Assembly: GCF_014653155.1 (NCBI RefSeq)
Contig: NZ_BNAF01000017.1
Location: 19,500-83,499 of the forward strand
DNA from: Sphingobacterium griseoflavum
Lineage (GTDB): Bacteria > Bacteroidota > Bacteroidia > Sphingobacteriales > Sphingobacteriaceae
Length of the DNA: 64,000 nt
Direction of reading: 5' to 3'
Positions 26,388 to 36,167 of the stretch are shown piece after piece. The position numbers were made by a program, and so were the translations under genes. A model generated the notes under the pieces. That model searched no databases. It saw only the letters and a program-made list of their open reading frames with translations, and was not told where the DNA came from. How positions within the stretch are numbered: position 1 is the first letter of the stretch; each line of letters begins with the position of its first letter.

Positions 26388-29300
26388 ATGAGAAAATCGC
26401 ATCACAACAGTATGCTTAAAGGTTTTTTAATCTTGCTGTTTTTTATGGGGACGCTACCCCTAATCCGCGCGCAAAGCTTTCCCCTATCGGGAAAGGTGAC
26501 CGATGAGCAGGATCGGCCTATTGAAGGTGTCAGCGTACAAGTAAAGGGACGGTCCGCCAGCACTCGTACAGACGCGACCGGAGTATTCACCTTAACTGTA
26601 GATAACAACGCTGTATTGCAGTTCAGCTTTTTGGGATATGCCACAAAAGATATCACGGTGAGCAGTCGCGAACCACTTACCGTGAAATTGGCCAGCACAA
26701 ATAATGACCTAGATGAGGTTGTGGTCATTGGTTACGGTACATCGAGAAAGCGGGATCTAACAGGAGCTGTGGGCTCTATCAAGGCCGATGATATCCGAAA
26801 CCTACCCGTCACGACGGCCGCCCAAGCGATTACGGGTCGGGTTGCGGGCGTCAATGTAGTGACACAGAGTGGTGCCCCAGGTGCCGGTGTTAATATTTTG
26901 GTGCGCGGCGGAACTTCCATTACAGGTTCTACAAAGCCGCTGTATGTTGTAGATGGTTTTGTCATGGAAGATGCATTGATGAAAATCGATATCAACGACG
27001 TAGAGAACATCGACATTCTAAAAGATGCTTCGGCCACGGCAATTTATGGCGCCCGCGGCGCAAATGGTGTGGTGTTGATTACGACAAAATCCGGGAAATC
27101 TGGACGTACAACGGTCGACTACAATGCCTACGCTAGTTTCGAAGGCTTAAGTCGAAAGTTGGACATGCTTCAGGTGGAAGATTATGTAAAATACCAGTAC
27201 GAATACCAAACATTGGCGGGACGGCAGCAGGACTATGCCAATATGTTTGGTGGAGATGTCAACGAGCCTGACTTCGCTACCGGCGCTTTCGAGCGTATTC
27301 GTCGCGACTATGGCACAAAGCCAGGGATCGATTGGCAAGAAGAGGTCTTTGGTGGGCAAACTATGCTGCAAGCACACAATATCAACATTTCCGGCGGAAG
27401 TGAAAAAACCAAACTGCTCCTTTCGTATAATAACACAAGCCAAGACGGAATTTTGGCAAAATCTGGCTTTCGCCGAAACAGTGTGCGGGCAAAGGTAAAT
27501 CACCAGTTGCGAAAAGGGGTTAATGTAGACTTTAATTCGCTATTTCAAGATGCAAACACCCAAGGCGGTGGCTCACTGAATGGGATGTTGAAGATGTCGC
27601 TTCTGCAACCGGTGACTGGTGGGGCGCGCTTTACTAATGAGCAGTTGTTGTATACCGATATTGCTGAAGAATTGCAGCTCATCAATTCGCAATATGATGT
27701 GTACAATCCAATCATTATGAACGATGCGCTCAATCGGGCCAAAGCGGCTCGGTTAGCAAACATCAATGTGGGCCTAACGGCCAATTTCTTAGAAGACTTT
27801 ACCTTCCGAACATCGGGATCCTACCAATGGGGGCAAACGCGTACCGACTTTTGGGACGACGGAAGAACCATAAATGCACGCAATAACAAAGGCCCTTTTG
27901 GATCTATTAAAAATGCAGAGGGCTTTGAATGGCAGTGGACGAATACGTTATCATGGCTGAAGGATTTCGGTAAGCATCACATCAATTTGTTGGGCGGTCA
28001 CGAAGTAAGGTATGAAGAAAGTCAGTCTTTGGCACATCAATACTATGAATTTCCCAGCAGTAATTTCGGTTTGAAAGATGTTAGTTTGGCCGGCCGAACG
28101 GAAAGGGGAGACTCGGAAGCTGTACGATATGGTCTTGTCTCTGGATTCTTTCGAGCAATTTACAATTATGACGATCGCTATCTTTTTACCGCTACGATGC
28201 GGGCTGATGGTGTGTCTACATTTAAGGAAGGGAATAAATGGGGAGCCTTTCCTTCTGCTTCGGCAGCCTGGAATATCCACAACGAGTCCTTTTTAAAAGA
28301 TTCAGAATTCGTGAATCAACTCAAATTGCGAGTGGGGTATGGTACGACAGGCAACGACAAGATTGGCAACACACGTTATGCGACGCTCTATGGGTCTACC
28401 GTTGCGGCTATGGGGAATACGACTCTTGTCGGTGTAAAACCAAGCTCTACACTGGGAAACCCGCTTTTGGTATGGGAGAAAACGCAAACCACGAATATCG
28501 CTTTTGACTTGTCTCTCTTCAACAGTCGGGTGAATGTTACGACCGATTTCTACAACAATGAATCTAAGAATTTGTTGCTGGAGGTCAACATCCCCACGTC
28601 CACCGGATATAGCAAGCAGTTTCAGAATATAGCCGAGCTGCGAAACCGCGGTGTCGAGTTCTCCGTGAATACGCTAAATGTCCGTACTAACAATTTTCAA
28701 TGGAAAACAGCACTCAATTTAACATTCAACCGCTCCAAGGTAAAAAGCCTTTATGGGAGTGGTGGCAACGATTATATGATCAATTCATATGAATCCCGAA
28801 TTAACTTTTACACGCAAGTGGATGGTCCCGTCAGTACCTTTTATGGATATAAGTATGACGGGGTATACACGACCAACGACTTCACACAACAAGCCGACGG
28901 AAGCTATTTGCTCAATGACGGTGTAGCTTCGTTAAAAGGGAAAAACAGGGCCACGATTAAGCCGGGAGATGTAAAGTATCTTGCTGTAGCGGGAGAGACA
29001 GATGCGAATGGCAATCCCGTTTGGTCGACCAACGACCGAACAGAAATTGGAAGTCCTGAGCCGAAATTCTTTGGGGGGTTCAACAACGAGTTTATCTACA
29101 AGGGATTTGATCTAAGCGTGTTCTTAAATTTCGCGTACGGAAACAAAGCCTTCAATATGAATACACAACGATTTATGGGCCCCTATCTCCCTAATCAAAA
29201 TTCGTTAGGGCAGATGGCGGATCGCTTCACCTTGATAGATCCTGCTACGGGAGCAGAAACAACCGATTTGGGTCGCCTTGCCGAGTTAAATCCAAACCAG

Positions 29301-29624
29301 CAGGATAAAAAACAAATTTGGAGCTTAAACGCCACAAACAACATTGCCATTTCTGATCCCTTGGATTACTACCTGGAGAACGCATCATTCTTACGGGTGA
29401 ACAATATAACAATCGGCTACACGCTACCTGCTAACCTGGCCCAAAAGCTATTTGTACAACGCTTTCGGGTGTACTTCACCTTAAATAATATACATACGTT
29501 TACCAACTATACAGGCTACGACCCCGAAGTATCGGCCACCGACGCGATTTTGACTCGGGGCGTCGATAACTCGGCATACCCACGCACAAAAAGCGTAGTA
29601 GCTGGTGTCAACTTAACTTTTTAA
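26388..29624 (+). CDS. SusC-like TonB-dependent outer-membrane transporter 2
   Basis: A 1078-residue SusC/RagA family transporter. A signal peptide ends near IRAQ (about residue 29). A carboxypeptidase-regulatory-like domain follows (VTDEQDRPIEGVSVQVKG), then the plug with VVVIGYGTSRKRDLTGAVGSI and ASATAIYGARGANGVVLITTK, then a long barrel ending VNLTF. It is followed after 10 nt by its susD partner and then by a GH105 gene, so import and removal of the unsaturated uronate are linked. The ligand is inferred to be an unsaturated pectic oligosaccharide. The leader carries the palindrome at 26344. Confidence 0.94.
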   Translation: MRKSHHNSMLKGFLILLFFMGTLPLIRAQSFPLSGKVTDEQDRPIEGVSVQVKGRSASTRTDATGVFTLTVDNNAVLQFSFLGYATKDITVSSREPLTVKLASTNNDLDEVVVIGYGTSRKRDLTGAVGSIKADDIRNLPVTTAAQAITGRVAGVNVVTQSGAPGAGVNILVRGGTSITGSTKPLYVVDGFVMEDALMKIDINDVENIDILKDASATAIYGARGANGVVLITTKSGKSGRTTVDYNAYASFEGLSRKLDMLQVEDYVKYQYEYQTLAGRQQDYANMFGGDVNEPDFATGAFERIRRDYGTKPGIDWQEEVFGGQTMLQAHNINISGGSEKTKLLLSYNNTSQDGILAKSGFRRNSVRAKVNHQLRKGVNVDFNSLFQDANTQGGGSLNGMLKMSLLQPVTGGARFTNEQLLYTDIAEELQLINSQYDVYNPIIMNDALNRAKAARLANINVGLTANFLEDFTFRTSGSYQWGQTRTDFWDDGRTINARNNKGPFGSIKNAEGFEWQWTNTLSWLKDFGKHHINLLGGHEVRYEESQSLAHQYYEFPSSNFGLKDVSLAGRTERGDSEAVRYGLVSGFFRAIYNYDDRYLFTATMRADGVSTFKEGNKWGAFPSASAAWNIHNESFLKDSEFVNQLKLRVGYGTTGNDKIGNTRYATLYGSTVAAMGNTTLVGVKPSSTLGNPLLVWEKTQTTNIAFDLSLFNSRVNVTTDFYNNESKNLLLEVNIPTSTGYSKQFQNIAELRNRGVEFSVNTLNVRTNNFQWKTALNLTFNRSKVKSLYGSGGNDYMINSYESRINFYTQVDGPVSTFYGYKYDGVYTTNDFTQQADGSYLLNDGVASLKGKNRATIKPGDVKYLAVAGETDANGNPVWSTNDRTEIGSPEPKFFGGFNNEFIYKGFDLSVFLNFAYGNKAFNMNTQRFMGPYLPNQNSLGQMADRFTLIDPATGAETTDLGRLAELNPNQQDKKQIWSLNATNNIAISDPLDYYLENASFLRVNNITIGYTLPANLAQKLFVQRFRVYFTLNNIHTFTNYTGYDPEVSATDAILTRGVDNSAYPRTKSVVAGVNLTF

Positions 29625-29634
29625 TTGAGAACCC

Positions 29635-31446
29635 ATGAAAAAATATATGTTATGTATCACGTGTTCACTGTCACTTTTGATCGTGTCATCGTGTAAAGAT
29701 TGGTTAGAGCTACCGTCAGAAAAAGATTTTGATAGCTCGACCATTTTCGAAGAGGTGGGAAAAGTAGAAATGGCGGTTCTTGGTGCCTATACCAGCACGT
29801 TCAATTCAGAACTATACTATCAATTTGGTATGGGGACCGATGAATGTTTCTCTACAGAAGGCGAAACAAATTCGAAAAATCAAGTTTCCAACTATGTCTA
29901 TAACCCAGCAACAAGCCCGTCGTCAACCTATACAGCGATGTACGCCGGTGTCGAACAGGCAAATGTCCTGATTAAGAACATCCCCTTGATGACGGGTGTT
30001 TCAGAGGCAGATCAAGCGAAGTTAGATATGTTGCTTGGCGAAGCTTATGCTATTCGTGCTAAAAACATGCTGAACGTTATGCGTTTTTTTGGCGATGTTC
30101 CTTATCCGCGCGTACCCGTTATTGATATGCCGAGTTTTTCTTCTTCACGCGTGAATCGAGATACCATTATCGACGGTTGTGTGGAGGACTTGCAAATGGC
30201 CATTCAGCTTTTACCTTGGAAAAGCGAATCCGGACTGCCAACCGAACGCATCTCGAAAAATGCAGCCTACGGCTTATTAGCCCGGATGGCATTATATGGT
30301 GCGGGTTATTCCCTGCGCTGGGATTTAAATTCCTACTCGCCTTCTAGCGTGCAGCTAGCAAAAAGACCCGACGCAGCAAGAATCCAAGAACTTTTTCAAA
30401 TAGCTCGCGACGCTTGCAAGGCCGTCGTTGATAGGGGAGAGAATGCCCTCATTGATTATGAAACAATCTTTCGCGATGTGATCAACGGGCGGTACAACCA
30501 GGAATCTATGTTGGAGTATGGACAAAAGGGGATCGATCGTAATGATGCCCAGGTGGGGTACACGAATGGCATCTTTTCACACACGCAGTCTTTTTATCTG
30601 AAAGCCCAACCTGCAATGGCAGCTCTGCCTACCTATTATTTCGAATTCCAACCGGATGATAGCCGTAGGGATGTAACGATTGCCAGTTATGCCATTACAG
30701 CAGATAGCAAACACCAAATGAATACGTATGCCAGCAATACGATTGGCAAGTTTCGGGTAAATTGGAAAGCAGAACTGGGACCTGCCGTGAATCGTCGGGA
30801 TATAAACTGGATAGAACTCCGATATGCAGACATCTTGCTGATGTATGCGGAAGCTGAAAATGAACTGAATGCTGGTCCCACAACCATAGCGAAGACGCTT
30901 TTAGAAGAAGTTAGGTTACGCGCTTTTAAAGGCGACCGGTCGAAAATAGGAAGTACGCCGGGAGACTATAACGGCTTTCGAAATGCTTTGATCCAAGAGC
31001 GTAAACTGGAATTAGGTTTTGAAGGCTGGCGTCGGACAGACTTAATTCGTTGGGGCATTCTTTTTGAAAAATTGACAGCCACCAAACAGGAAATTTTGGA
31101 TCTTGCGAATCGCAGCGGTAAGTATGCGAATGTGGATCGTTTCAGAGCCTACAAAAAGACGGATGCTAGGGTGTTTAATGACCCTACAGTTGCCCTACCT
31201 TTTATCGGATTTAAAGCAGAACCCAGCATGGCAGAGAGAGCCAGCTTGGAAGCGGAAGGGTACACGATTTTGGATATGTATAGCTCCACATCTGCTTTTT
31301 TTGCCAATACTTTTGCCGCTAACTCGGTGTGGGTCAGAAATATCTACCGAGGGCTGGAGAAAAATAAAGTGGAGTTATTCCCTTTAAGTACCGCGACCAT
31401 TGATAATAATCCTGGCTTGCGTGGGCAGCAACATCCGCTGTATTAA
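29635..31446 (+). CDS. SusD/RagB-like surface glycan-binding lipoprotein 2
   Basis: A 603-residue SusD family lipoprotein, longer than the usual 500-560 residues, with lipobox IVSSC (Cys20). Family signatures are EAYAIRAKNMLNVMRFFGDVPY in the TPR region, IELRYADILLMYAEAENELN, and QERKLELGFEGWRRTDLIRW toward the C-terminus. It partners the SusC protein 10 nt upstream. The extra length lies between the last family motif and the C-terminus and may form an added loop over the binding face; this is inference. The imported glycan is unknown beyond the pectic context. Confidence 0.94.
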   Translation: MKKYMLCITCSLSLLIVSSCKDWLELPSEKDFDSSTIFEEVGKVEMAVLGAYTSTFNSELYYQFGMGTDECFSTEGETNSKNQVSNYVYNPATSPSSTYTAMYAGVEQANVLIKNIPLMTGVSEADQAKLDMLLGEAYAIRAKNMLNVMRFFGDVPYPRVPVIDMPSFSSSRVNRDTIIDGCVEDLQMAIQLLPWKSESGLPTERISKNAAYGLLARMALYGAGYSLRWDLNSYSPSSVQLAKRPDAARIQELFQIARDACKAVVDRGENALIDYETIFRDVINGRYNQESMLEYGQKGIDRNDAQVGYTNGIFSHTQSFYLKAQPAMAALPTYYFEFQPDDSRRDVTIASYAITADSKHQMNTYASNTIGKFRVNWKAELGPAVNRRDINWIELRYADILLMYAEAENELNAGPTTIAKTLLEEVRLRAFKGDRSKIGSTPGDYNGFRNALIQERKLELGFEGWRRTDLIRWGILFEKLTATKQEILDLANRSGKYANVDRFRAYKKTDARVFNDPTVALPFIGFKAEPSMAERASLEAEGYTILDMYSSTSAFFANTFAANSVWVRNIYRGLEKNKVELFPLSTATIDNNPGLRGQQHPLY

Positions 31447-31502
31447 AAACTAGTTCAACAACGGTTAGCTCGCTATAACGAACAAGTGAATAAAATTTAC
31501 CT

Positions 31503-32675
31503 ATGCGAATAAATAAAAATGCAATATACATACTATGGCTGATGATTTTTTCGGCACTGTGCGTTCGCGCGCAACCGGTCAAGTTTTACCAACAATTTGC
31601 AGATGCTGAAATACAGCGCTTTCCAGAAGCCTGGCAACTGGATCATGGTAAGCGCCTTTATTTTGGTTATGCACAAGGTCTAGGTTGTCTAGCCATGTTA
31701 AAGGTTTGGGAGAAAAGCAAGGAGCAGCGATACTTCGATTACGTGGAAGCCTGGGCAGACACGATGATTAACGAAAATGGTGACATCCATCTCTACAAAA
31801 TAGAAACGTACAACATCGATTATATCAATCCGGGAAAGATCCTATTCACCCTTTACGAAAAGACGGGCAAGATGAAATATAGACGGGCAATAGATAATTT
31901 GATGGGTCAACTGAAGCATCATCCGCGCACGTTGGAGGGGGTGTATTGGCATAAGCTGATTTATCCCCATCAGATTTGGTTAGACGGAATCTATATGGGT
32001 GATCCTTTTGTCGCCGCCTATGGAGAGTTTGTCGGCGATTCGACGTATTTTGACGATGTAATCAACCAAATATTGGTGACGGCAAAACATACGCGCGACA
32101 AAAAGACGGGATTATATTACCATGCTTGGGATGAGAGCAAGCAGCAGCGGTGGGCGGATAAGGAAACCGGACAGTCACCTAACTTTTGGGGCCGCAGCGT
32201 GGGGTGGTGGTTCATGGCTTTGGTTGACGTGCTCGATTTTATACCGTCACGGTATCCCAATCGCGAAAAATTAATTGCGCTGCTCGAAGACTTGGCGGAG
32301 ACCCTACCCCGCTATCAAGACGAGGAAGGCCTGTGGTGGCAGATTTTGGATAGATCTGGCGAAACCGGAAATTACCAAGAAGCGTCCGTGAATGCAATGT
32401 TTATGTATGCCTATGCCAAAGCTGCAAATGAAGGTTACATTGCTGAAAAATATAGAGCTATTGCAGAAAGGACTTGGCTCGGAATAAAAAAGAAATTACT
32501 TAAAATAGAACCCGATGGCCGCCTAACCTTGACGCAGTGTAATGCAGTGGCCGGCTTGGGCGGGAATCCATACCGCGACGGTAGCTATGCCTATTATATC
32601 AACGAAAGGGTTCGCGAAAATGACAGTAAGGCCACTGGGCCTTTCATCATGGGGCTGCTCGAATTGGACAAGTAA
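31503..32675 (+). CDS. GH105-family unsaturated glucuronyl/galacturonyl hydrolase (divergent copy 3)
   Basis: A 390-residue secreted GH105-type (alpha/alpha)6 enzyme with a signal peptide ending VRAQ (about residue 24). It has the IWLDGIYMGDPF motif with likely catalytic Asp161, SPNFWGRSVGWWFMALVDVL, and a C-terminal NAVAGLGG segment. These features match the YesR/URH branch and not the YteR-like copies at 6191 and 25150. It should hydrolyse the 4,5-unsaturated uronic acid of a pectin lyase product, maybe with a different neighbouring sugar. It lies 56 nt after susD2 and is followed by a terminator, so it belongs to the susCD2 transcript. Confidence 0.9.
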   Translation: MRINKNAIYILWLMIFSALCVRAQPVKFYQQFADAEIQRFPEAWQLDHGKRLYFGYAQGLGCLAMLKVWEKSKEQRYFDYVEAWADTMINENGDIHLYKIETYNIDYINPGKILFTLYEKTGKMKYRRAIDNLMGQLKHHPRTLEGVYWHKLIYPHQIWLDGIYMGDPFVAAYGEFVGDSTYFDDVINQILVTAKHTRDKKTGLYYHAWDESKQQRWADKETGQSPNFWGRSVGWWFMALVDVLDFIPSRYPNREKLIALLEDLAETLPRYQDEEGLWWQILDRSGETGNYQEASVNAMFMYAYAKAANEGYIAEKYRAIAERTWLGIKKKLLKIEPDGRLTLTQCNAVAGLGGNPYRDGSYAYYINERVRENDSKATGPFIMGLLELDK

Positions 32676-32703
32676 GGCCGTACATAAATACGGGTATTTA
32701 ACG

Positions 32704-32749
32704 TGCCTCTTTTTCTATTTTAATATGTAGGAGAAGAGGCATTTTTTTT
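32704..32749 (+). terminator. Terminator after the susC2-susD2-GH105 operon
   Basis: TGCCTCTT and AAGAGGCA arms are followed by a run of eight Ts. The loop is fairly long (about 22 nt, with possible extra pairing inside). It lies 29 nt after the GH105 stop. Confidence 0.75.
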
Positions 32750-32793
32750 GGCGGGTATTGCTTGTTGTAAATGTACGGATGATGCTGTTGAAA

Positions 32794-32817
32794 AGCCGTT
32801 TTGAAGCCATTTTAGAC
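32794..32817 (+). promoter_or_regulatory. Putative regulator-binding element A (HTCS or AraC-type) upstream of susC3
   Basis: AGCC, TTTTGAA, ATTTT and AC occur in fixed order, with the two T tracts 11 bp apart. Nineteen of 24 positions match the element at 53735-53758. The TTTT of TTTTGAA lies 61 bp upstream of a perfect TAnnTTTG box. A third T tract (CTATTTTGAAC) follows 10 bp later, giving a second TTTTGAA 21 bp from the first. Binding by the HTCS at 47058 is inference. Confidence 0.5.
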
Positions 32818-32859
32818 TATTTTGAACCTAAATTAGACATTAAAATCTACTGTGCTCTC

Positions 32860-32867
32860 TATATTTG
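32860..32867 (+). promoter_or_regulatory. -7 promoter box upstream of susC3
   Basis: TATATTTG is a full match to TAnnTTTG. It lies downstream of element A at a distance matched within one base at the 53.8-kb promoter. Confidence 0.5.
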
Positions 32868-33060
32868 CTGTTGTGATCATGACGCGCTAACGGCGTCGAG
32901 CTAGAGTATAAACCAAAAAGCTACGATAAGAACATTTACTGCATGCAAGTTGCGCCGAACAAGATTACGGTACGGTTTACAGTACCTCGCTAACAACCTT
33001 TTTTAACGAAAAAACAGAATCATCATGGGCACCATTTAAACAACAGAAAAAACGAGAAGG

Positions 33061-33094
33061 TCTATCGGCTGCCTCATTATATAGGCAGCTGTAG
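33061..33094 (+). repeat. Leader hairpin before susC3
   Basis: GCTGCCT (33068-33074) pairs perfectly with AGGCAGC (33083-33089) around an 8-nt loop. TCTA and TAGA outside extend it across a small internal loop. It lies about 40 nt before the ATG and has no T run, so a leader structure or operator is more likely than a terminator. Confidence 0.5.
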
Positions 33095-33134
33095 ATCGAT
33101 GAAATGTTAACCAAGAATCAACAACCCAAAAACT

Positions 33135-36100
33135 ATGTTAAAAATCATTACAAAAACAACCTTCAAAGCATTTCTAATGCTTTTTTGCGCAATGCTTTCG
33201 GCTCTGCCAGGCTTTTCGCAGCAAACCACCATTAAGGGACAGGTCAAAGATGCGACAAATGCACAAGGACTTGGTGGCGTAACTGTTGTTGTCAAAGGTG
33301 GCACCACCAGTACACAGACGGCTGCAGATGGCACATTCACGCTAAGCGTCAACCGCGGGGCTGTGCTATTATTCACGTATGTAGGTTATGCCGAACGGGA
33401 GATTACAGTAGAGCAGTCGGATAACTTAGATGTATTGCTAAGTCCGAGCGACAATATGCTCGAAGAACTAGTCGTGGTAGGTTATGGCTCGCAAAAGCGA
33501 TCCGATATCACGGGATCTGTAGCATCAGTTCCCAAGGAACGTCTTTCACGCCTCCCTGTTACCAACGTGATGCAGGCCATCCAAGGCTCGGTGTCCAATG
33601 TCAATATTACGCAGGCATCATCGGTACCAGGCGATGAGCCGTCAACGCTTATTCGAGGGCAAAATTCCATGAGTGCCAATACGGGCCCCTACTTTGTTGT
33701 GGATGGTATCCCCCTAACACGTACTGGAGGCTCGATCAATGACATCAATCCCAACGATATTGAATCGGTGGAAATTTTAAAGGACCCATCAGCCGTGGCG
33801 ATTTATGGGGTTAATGGATCCAATGGCGTCATTTTAATCACAACCAAAAGAGGGACAACCGGCAAGCCTACAATCCGTTATAGCGGCTATGGCGGAGTGG
33901 AAGAGGCCGCTCATATATTAACGCCTGTGTCGGGAGAGGAGTTGTTGAATCGTTATAAAGAATATGCGCGGATCAATAATTCGGCATTATATAATGGAGG
34001 TCCCGTACGTAATGAGTTTGAATACGATAACTACGTCAACGGAACCACCACCGATTGGTTTGACGCCGTCATGCAAACCGGCGTTATCCAAAATCACAAC
34101 ATAGGCATATCGGGTGGTAGTGAAAATGCCCGTTACTTCATTTCAACGGACTACTTGGATCAAAAAGGTATCCTGAAAGGCTATAACTATAAGCGATACT
34201 CTTTCCGGGCAAACACGGATTTCACCGCAACCAAATACCTATCTGCAGGGACATCGACGTTTGTCGTTGCCCACAATAGAGATGGAGGACGCGCTAACTT
34301 AATGCAGGCGGCCGCCATGAGTCCTTATGCACGAATGTACAACGACAACGGAAGCTTGACCCAGTTTCCAATGTATTCGGAGCAGCTTTGGAGTAATCCC
34401 CTCTTACCAACAACATTAAATCCAGAGAGAAGAGAGTTTAATGTAACATTAAACGGTTATGCGGAATTAAATTTCGGTCAAATATGGTCACCGTTGGCGG
34501 GATTAAAATACAGATTTAACGGTGGATTCAGCTTTGTACCTAAGCGGACGAATGAATATGAAGGCGAATCGGTTTACAACTTTGCTGGATTTGGCCGAAT
34601 AACAAATAACGAATCGCAAACATACACCATTGAAAATATTCTGACCTACAACAAGGACTTCGGTTTGCACCATGTCGATTTTACAGGTTTATATGCGGCG
34701 AAAAGCCAATATTATCAAGAGGCTATTGCCACAGGAGAAATATTTCCAAATGATGCTTTGGGGTGGGGAAATCTAGGAGGAGCATCTACCCAAAAGGTAT
34801 CATCCCGAGCAAGTCTTTACCGATCACTTTCGCAAATGGCACGTGTCAATTATGGCTATGACAGTCGCTACATGTTAACCCTTACCGTTCGGCGCGACGG
34901 AGCTTCCCAGTTCGGTGAAAATTATAAATTTGGGACGTTTCCATCAGCTGCTGTGGCCTGGAATGTACATAACGAGACGTTCATGGAGCCTATCAAGAAT
35001 ACGGTTAATAATCTGAAATGGCGAATATCCTACGGCGTTTCCGGCAACGAAGCTGTCCCGGTGAATGACGCGCTTGCATTGTTAGTATCCAATCCACTTA
35101 CGATGGGTGGGCAATCTAGCGCAGCAATCCGCTATCGAGCTCAAATGGGGAACGGTGATCTTCGATGGGAAAAAACTGCCGGATTCAATACGGGGGTTGA
35201 TTTTGGGCTGTGGAATAATCGGTTAACCGGTACGATCGATTTTTACCGAACACATACGCAAGATATGTTGTTGCGACAAAACCTGCCTCGTTTGACCGGC
35301 TTTGATTGGGTGTGGAGCAACCTTGGTAAACTCGAAAATACGGGTATTGATGTGACGCTTACCAGCAAAAATATCGCGAAAGGAAATTTCAGCTGGTCCA
35401 GCACCGTTGTTTTCGCGCATAACAAGAACAAGATTGTGGAGATATACGGCGATGGAAAAGATGATATTGCAAATCGGTGGTTTATTGGCCATCCCGTGGG
35501 TGTGATCTACGATTATACCAAGGTGGGTATCTGGCAAGAATCAGAAATTGCTGCTGGCGTTAATAAAGGATGGGATGAGCAAGCGGAAGCCGGAGCTGTA
35601 AAATTAGCGGATTTAAGCGGAGATGGTATCATTAATAACGATGATCGTAGAGTTTTAGGGCAAACGGCACCAAAATGGACAGCTGGTCTAACAAACACCT
35701 TTACCTACAAAGATTTTGGCCTGAACATCTTTGTCACGACCACACAGGGAGCCTTGCGTGACAATCCACAGATTAACGGTGCTTCCGATGAAATGGGCCG
35801 ACGCAGCACGCCAGCAGCCCTAGGTTACTGGACACCGGAAAATCAAAGTAACGAATGGCGCTCGCTGAGCAACCGATCGAATATCTACGGTTATCGCTTT
35901 CCGTCCAACGCTAGTTTTACGCGTCTGAAGGATGTGACGTTTAGCTATAACCTACCCAAGGCAGTTGCCAGCCGAATCGGCATTGGTGGGGTAACGGCAT
36001 ACGCCAGCGGCCGTAACCTGTACACTTGGACCAATTGGCTGGGCTGGGATCCAGAGGCTAGAGACGTGCCACGCGGAAATTCAGTAGATGGCGTCGGAGA

Positions 36101-36158
36101 TGCATTGAATTATCCAATGGTGCGCACTTATGTCCTTGGTTTAAATCTTACTTTTTAA
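33135..36158 (+). CDS. SusC-like TonB-dependent outer-membrane transporter 3
   Basis: A 1007-residue SusC/RagA transporter with a signal peptide ending GFSQ (about residue 29). It has a carboxypeptidase-regulatory-like domain (VKDATNAQGLGGVTVVVKG), a plug with LVVVGYGSQKRSDITGSVASV and PSAVAIYGVNGSNGVILITTK, and a barrel ending LNLTF. It lies next to araR and the arabinose operon, so an arabinose-rich ligand such as arabinan or arabinogalactan side chains is a reasonable inference. Its promoter shares an element with the operon at 53915, which suggests joint regulation by the HTCS. It is followed after 9 nt by susD3. Confidence 0.94.
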   Translation: MLKIITKTTFKAFLMLFCAMLSALPGFSQQTTIKGQVKDATNAQGLGGVTVVVKGGTTSTQTAADGTFTLSVNRGAVLLFTYVGYAEREITVEQSDNLDVLLSPSDNMLEELVVVGYGSQKRSDITGSVASVPKERLSRLPVTNVMQAIQGSVSNVNITQASSVPGDEPSTLIRGQNSMSANTGPYFVVDGIPLTRTGGSINDINPNDIESVEILKDPSAVAIYGVNGSNGVILITTKRGTTGKPTIRYSGYGGVEEAAHILTPVSGEELLNRYKEYARINNSALYNGGPVRNEFEYDNYVNGTTTDWFDAVMQTGVIQNHNIGISGGSENARYFISTDYLDQKGILKGYNYKRYSFRANTDFTATKYLSAGTSTFVVAHNRDGGRANLMQAAAMSPYARMYNDNGSLTQFPMYSEQLWSNPLLPTTLNPERREFNVTLNGYAELNFGQIWSPLAGLKYRFNGGFSFVPKRTNEYEGESVYNFAGFGRITNNESQTYTIENILTYNKDFGLHHVDFTGLYAAKSQYYQEAIATGEIFPNDALGWGNLGGASTQKVSSRASLYRSLSQMARVNYGYDSRYMLTLTVRRDGASQFGENYKFGTFPSAAVAWNVHNETFMEPIKNTVNNLKWRISYGVSGNEAVPVNDALALLVSNPLTMGGQSSAAIRYRAQMGNGDLRWEKTAGFNTGVDFGLWNNRLTGTIDFYRTHTQDMLLRQNLPRLTGFDWVWSNLGKLENTGIDVTLTSKNIAKGNFSWSSTVVFAHNKNKIVEIYGDGKDDIANRWFIGHPVGVIYDYTKVGIWQESEIAAGVNKGWDEQAEAGAVKLADLSGDGIINNDDRRVLGQTAPKWTAGLTNTFTYKDFGLNIFVTTTQGALRDNPQINGASDEMGRRSTPAALGYWTPENQSNEWRSLSNRSNIYGYRFPSNASFTRLKDVTFSYNLPKAVASRIGIGGVTAYASGRNLYTWTNWLGWDPEARDVPRGNSVDGVGDALNYPMVRTYVLGLNLTF

Positions 36159-36167
36159 TATTCCGTC

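Larger units (their letters stand above)
32676..33134 (+). other. 459-bp control region upstream of susC3
   Basis: No gene is supported here. In order it holds the terminator at 32704, a 24-bp element shared with the 53.7-kb control region (32794-32817), and a perfect -7 box TATATTTG (32860-32867). It also holds the 14-mer TATAAACCAAAAAG (32907-32920), also seen just before araB, and a leader hairpin at 33061-33094. If the -7 box is used, the susC3 leader is about 260 nt long, unusually long for this locus. Confidence 0.6.

Noticed and set aside
32884..32894. GCGCTAACGGC resembling GCGCTAACCGC at 53859-53869
   Set aside because: It matches at 10 of 11 positions, but the distance to the -7 box differs (24 against 57 bp), so a common function is not supported.
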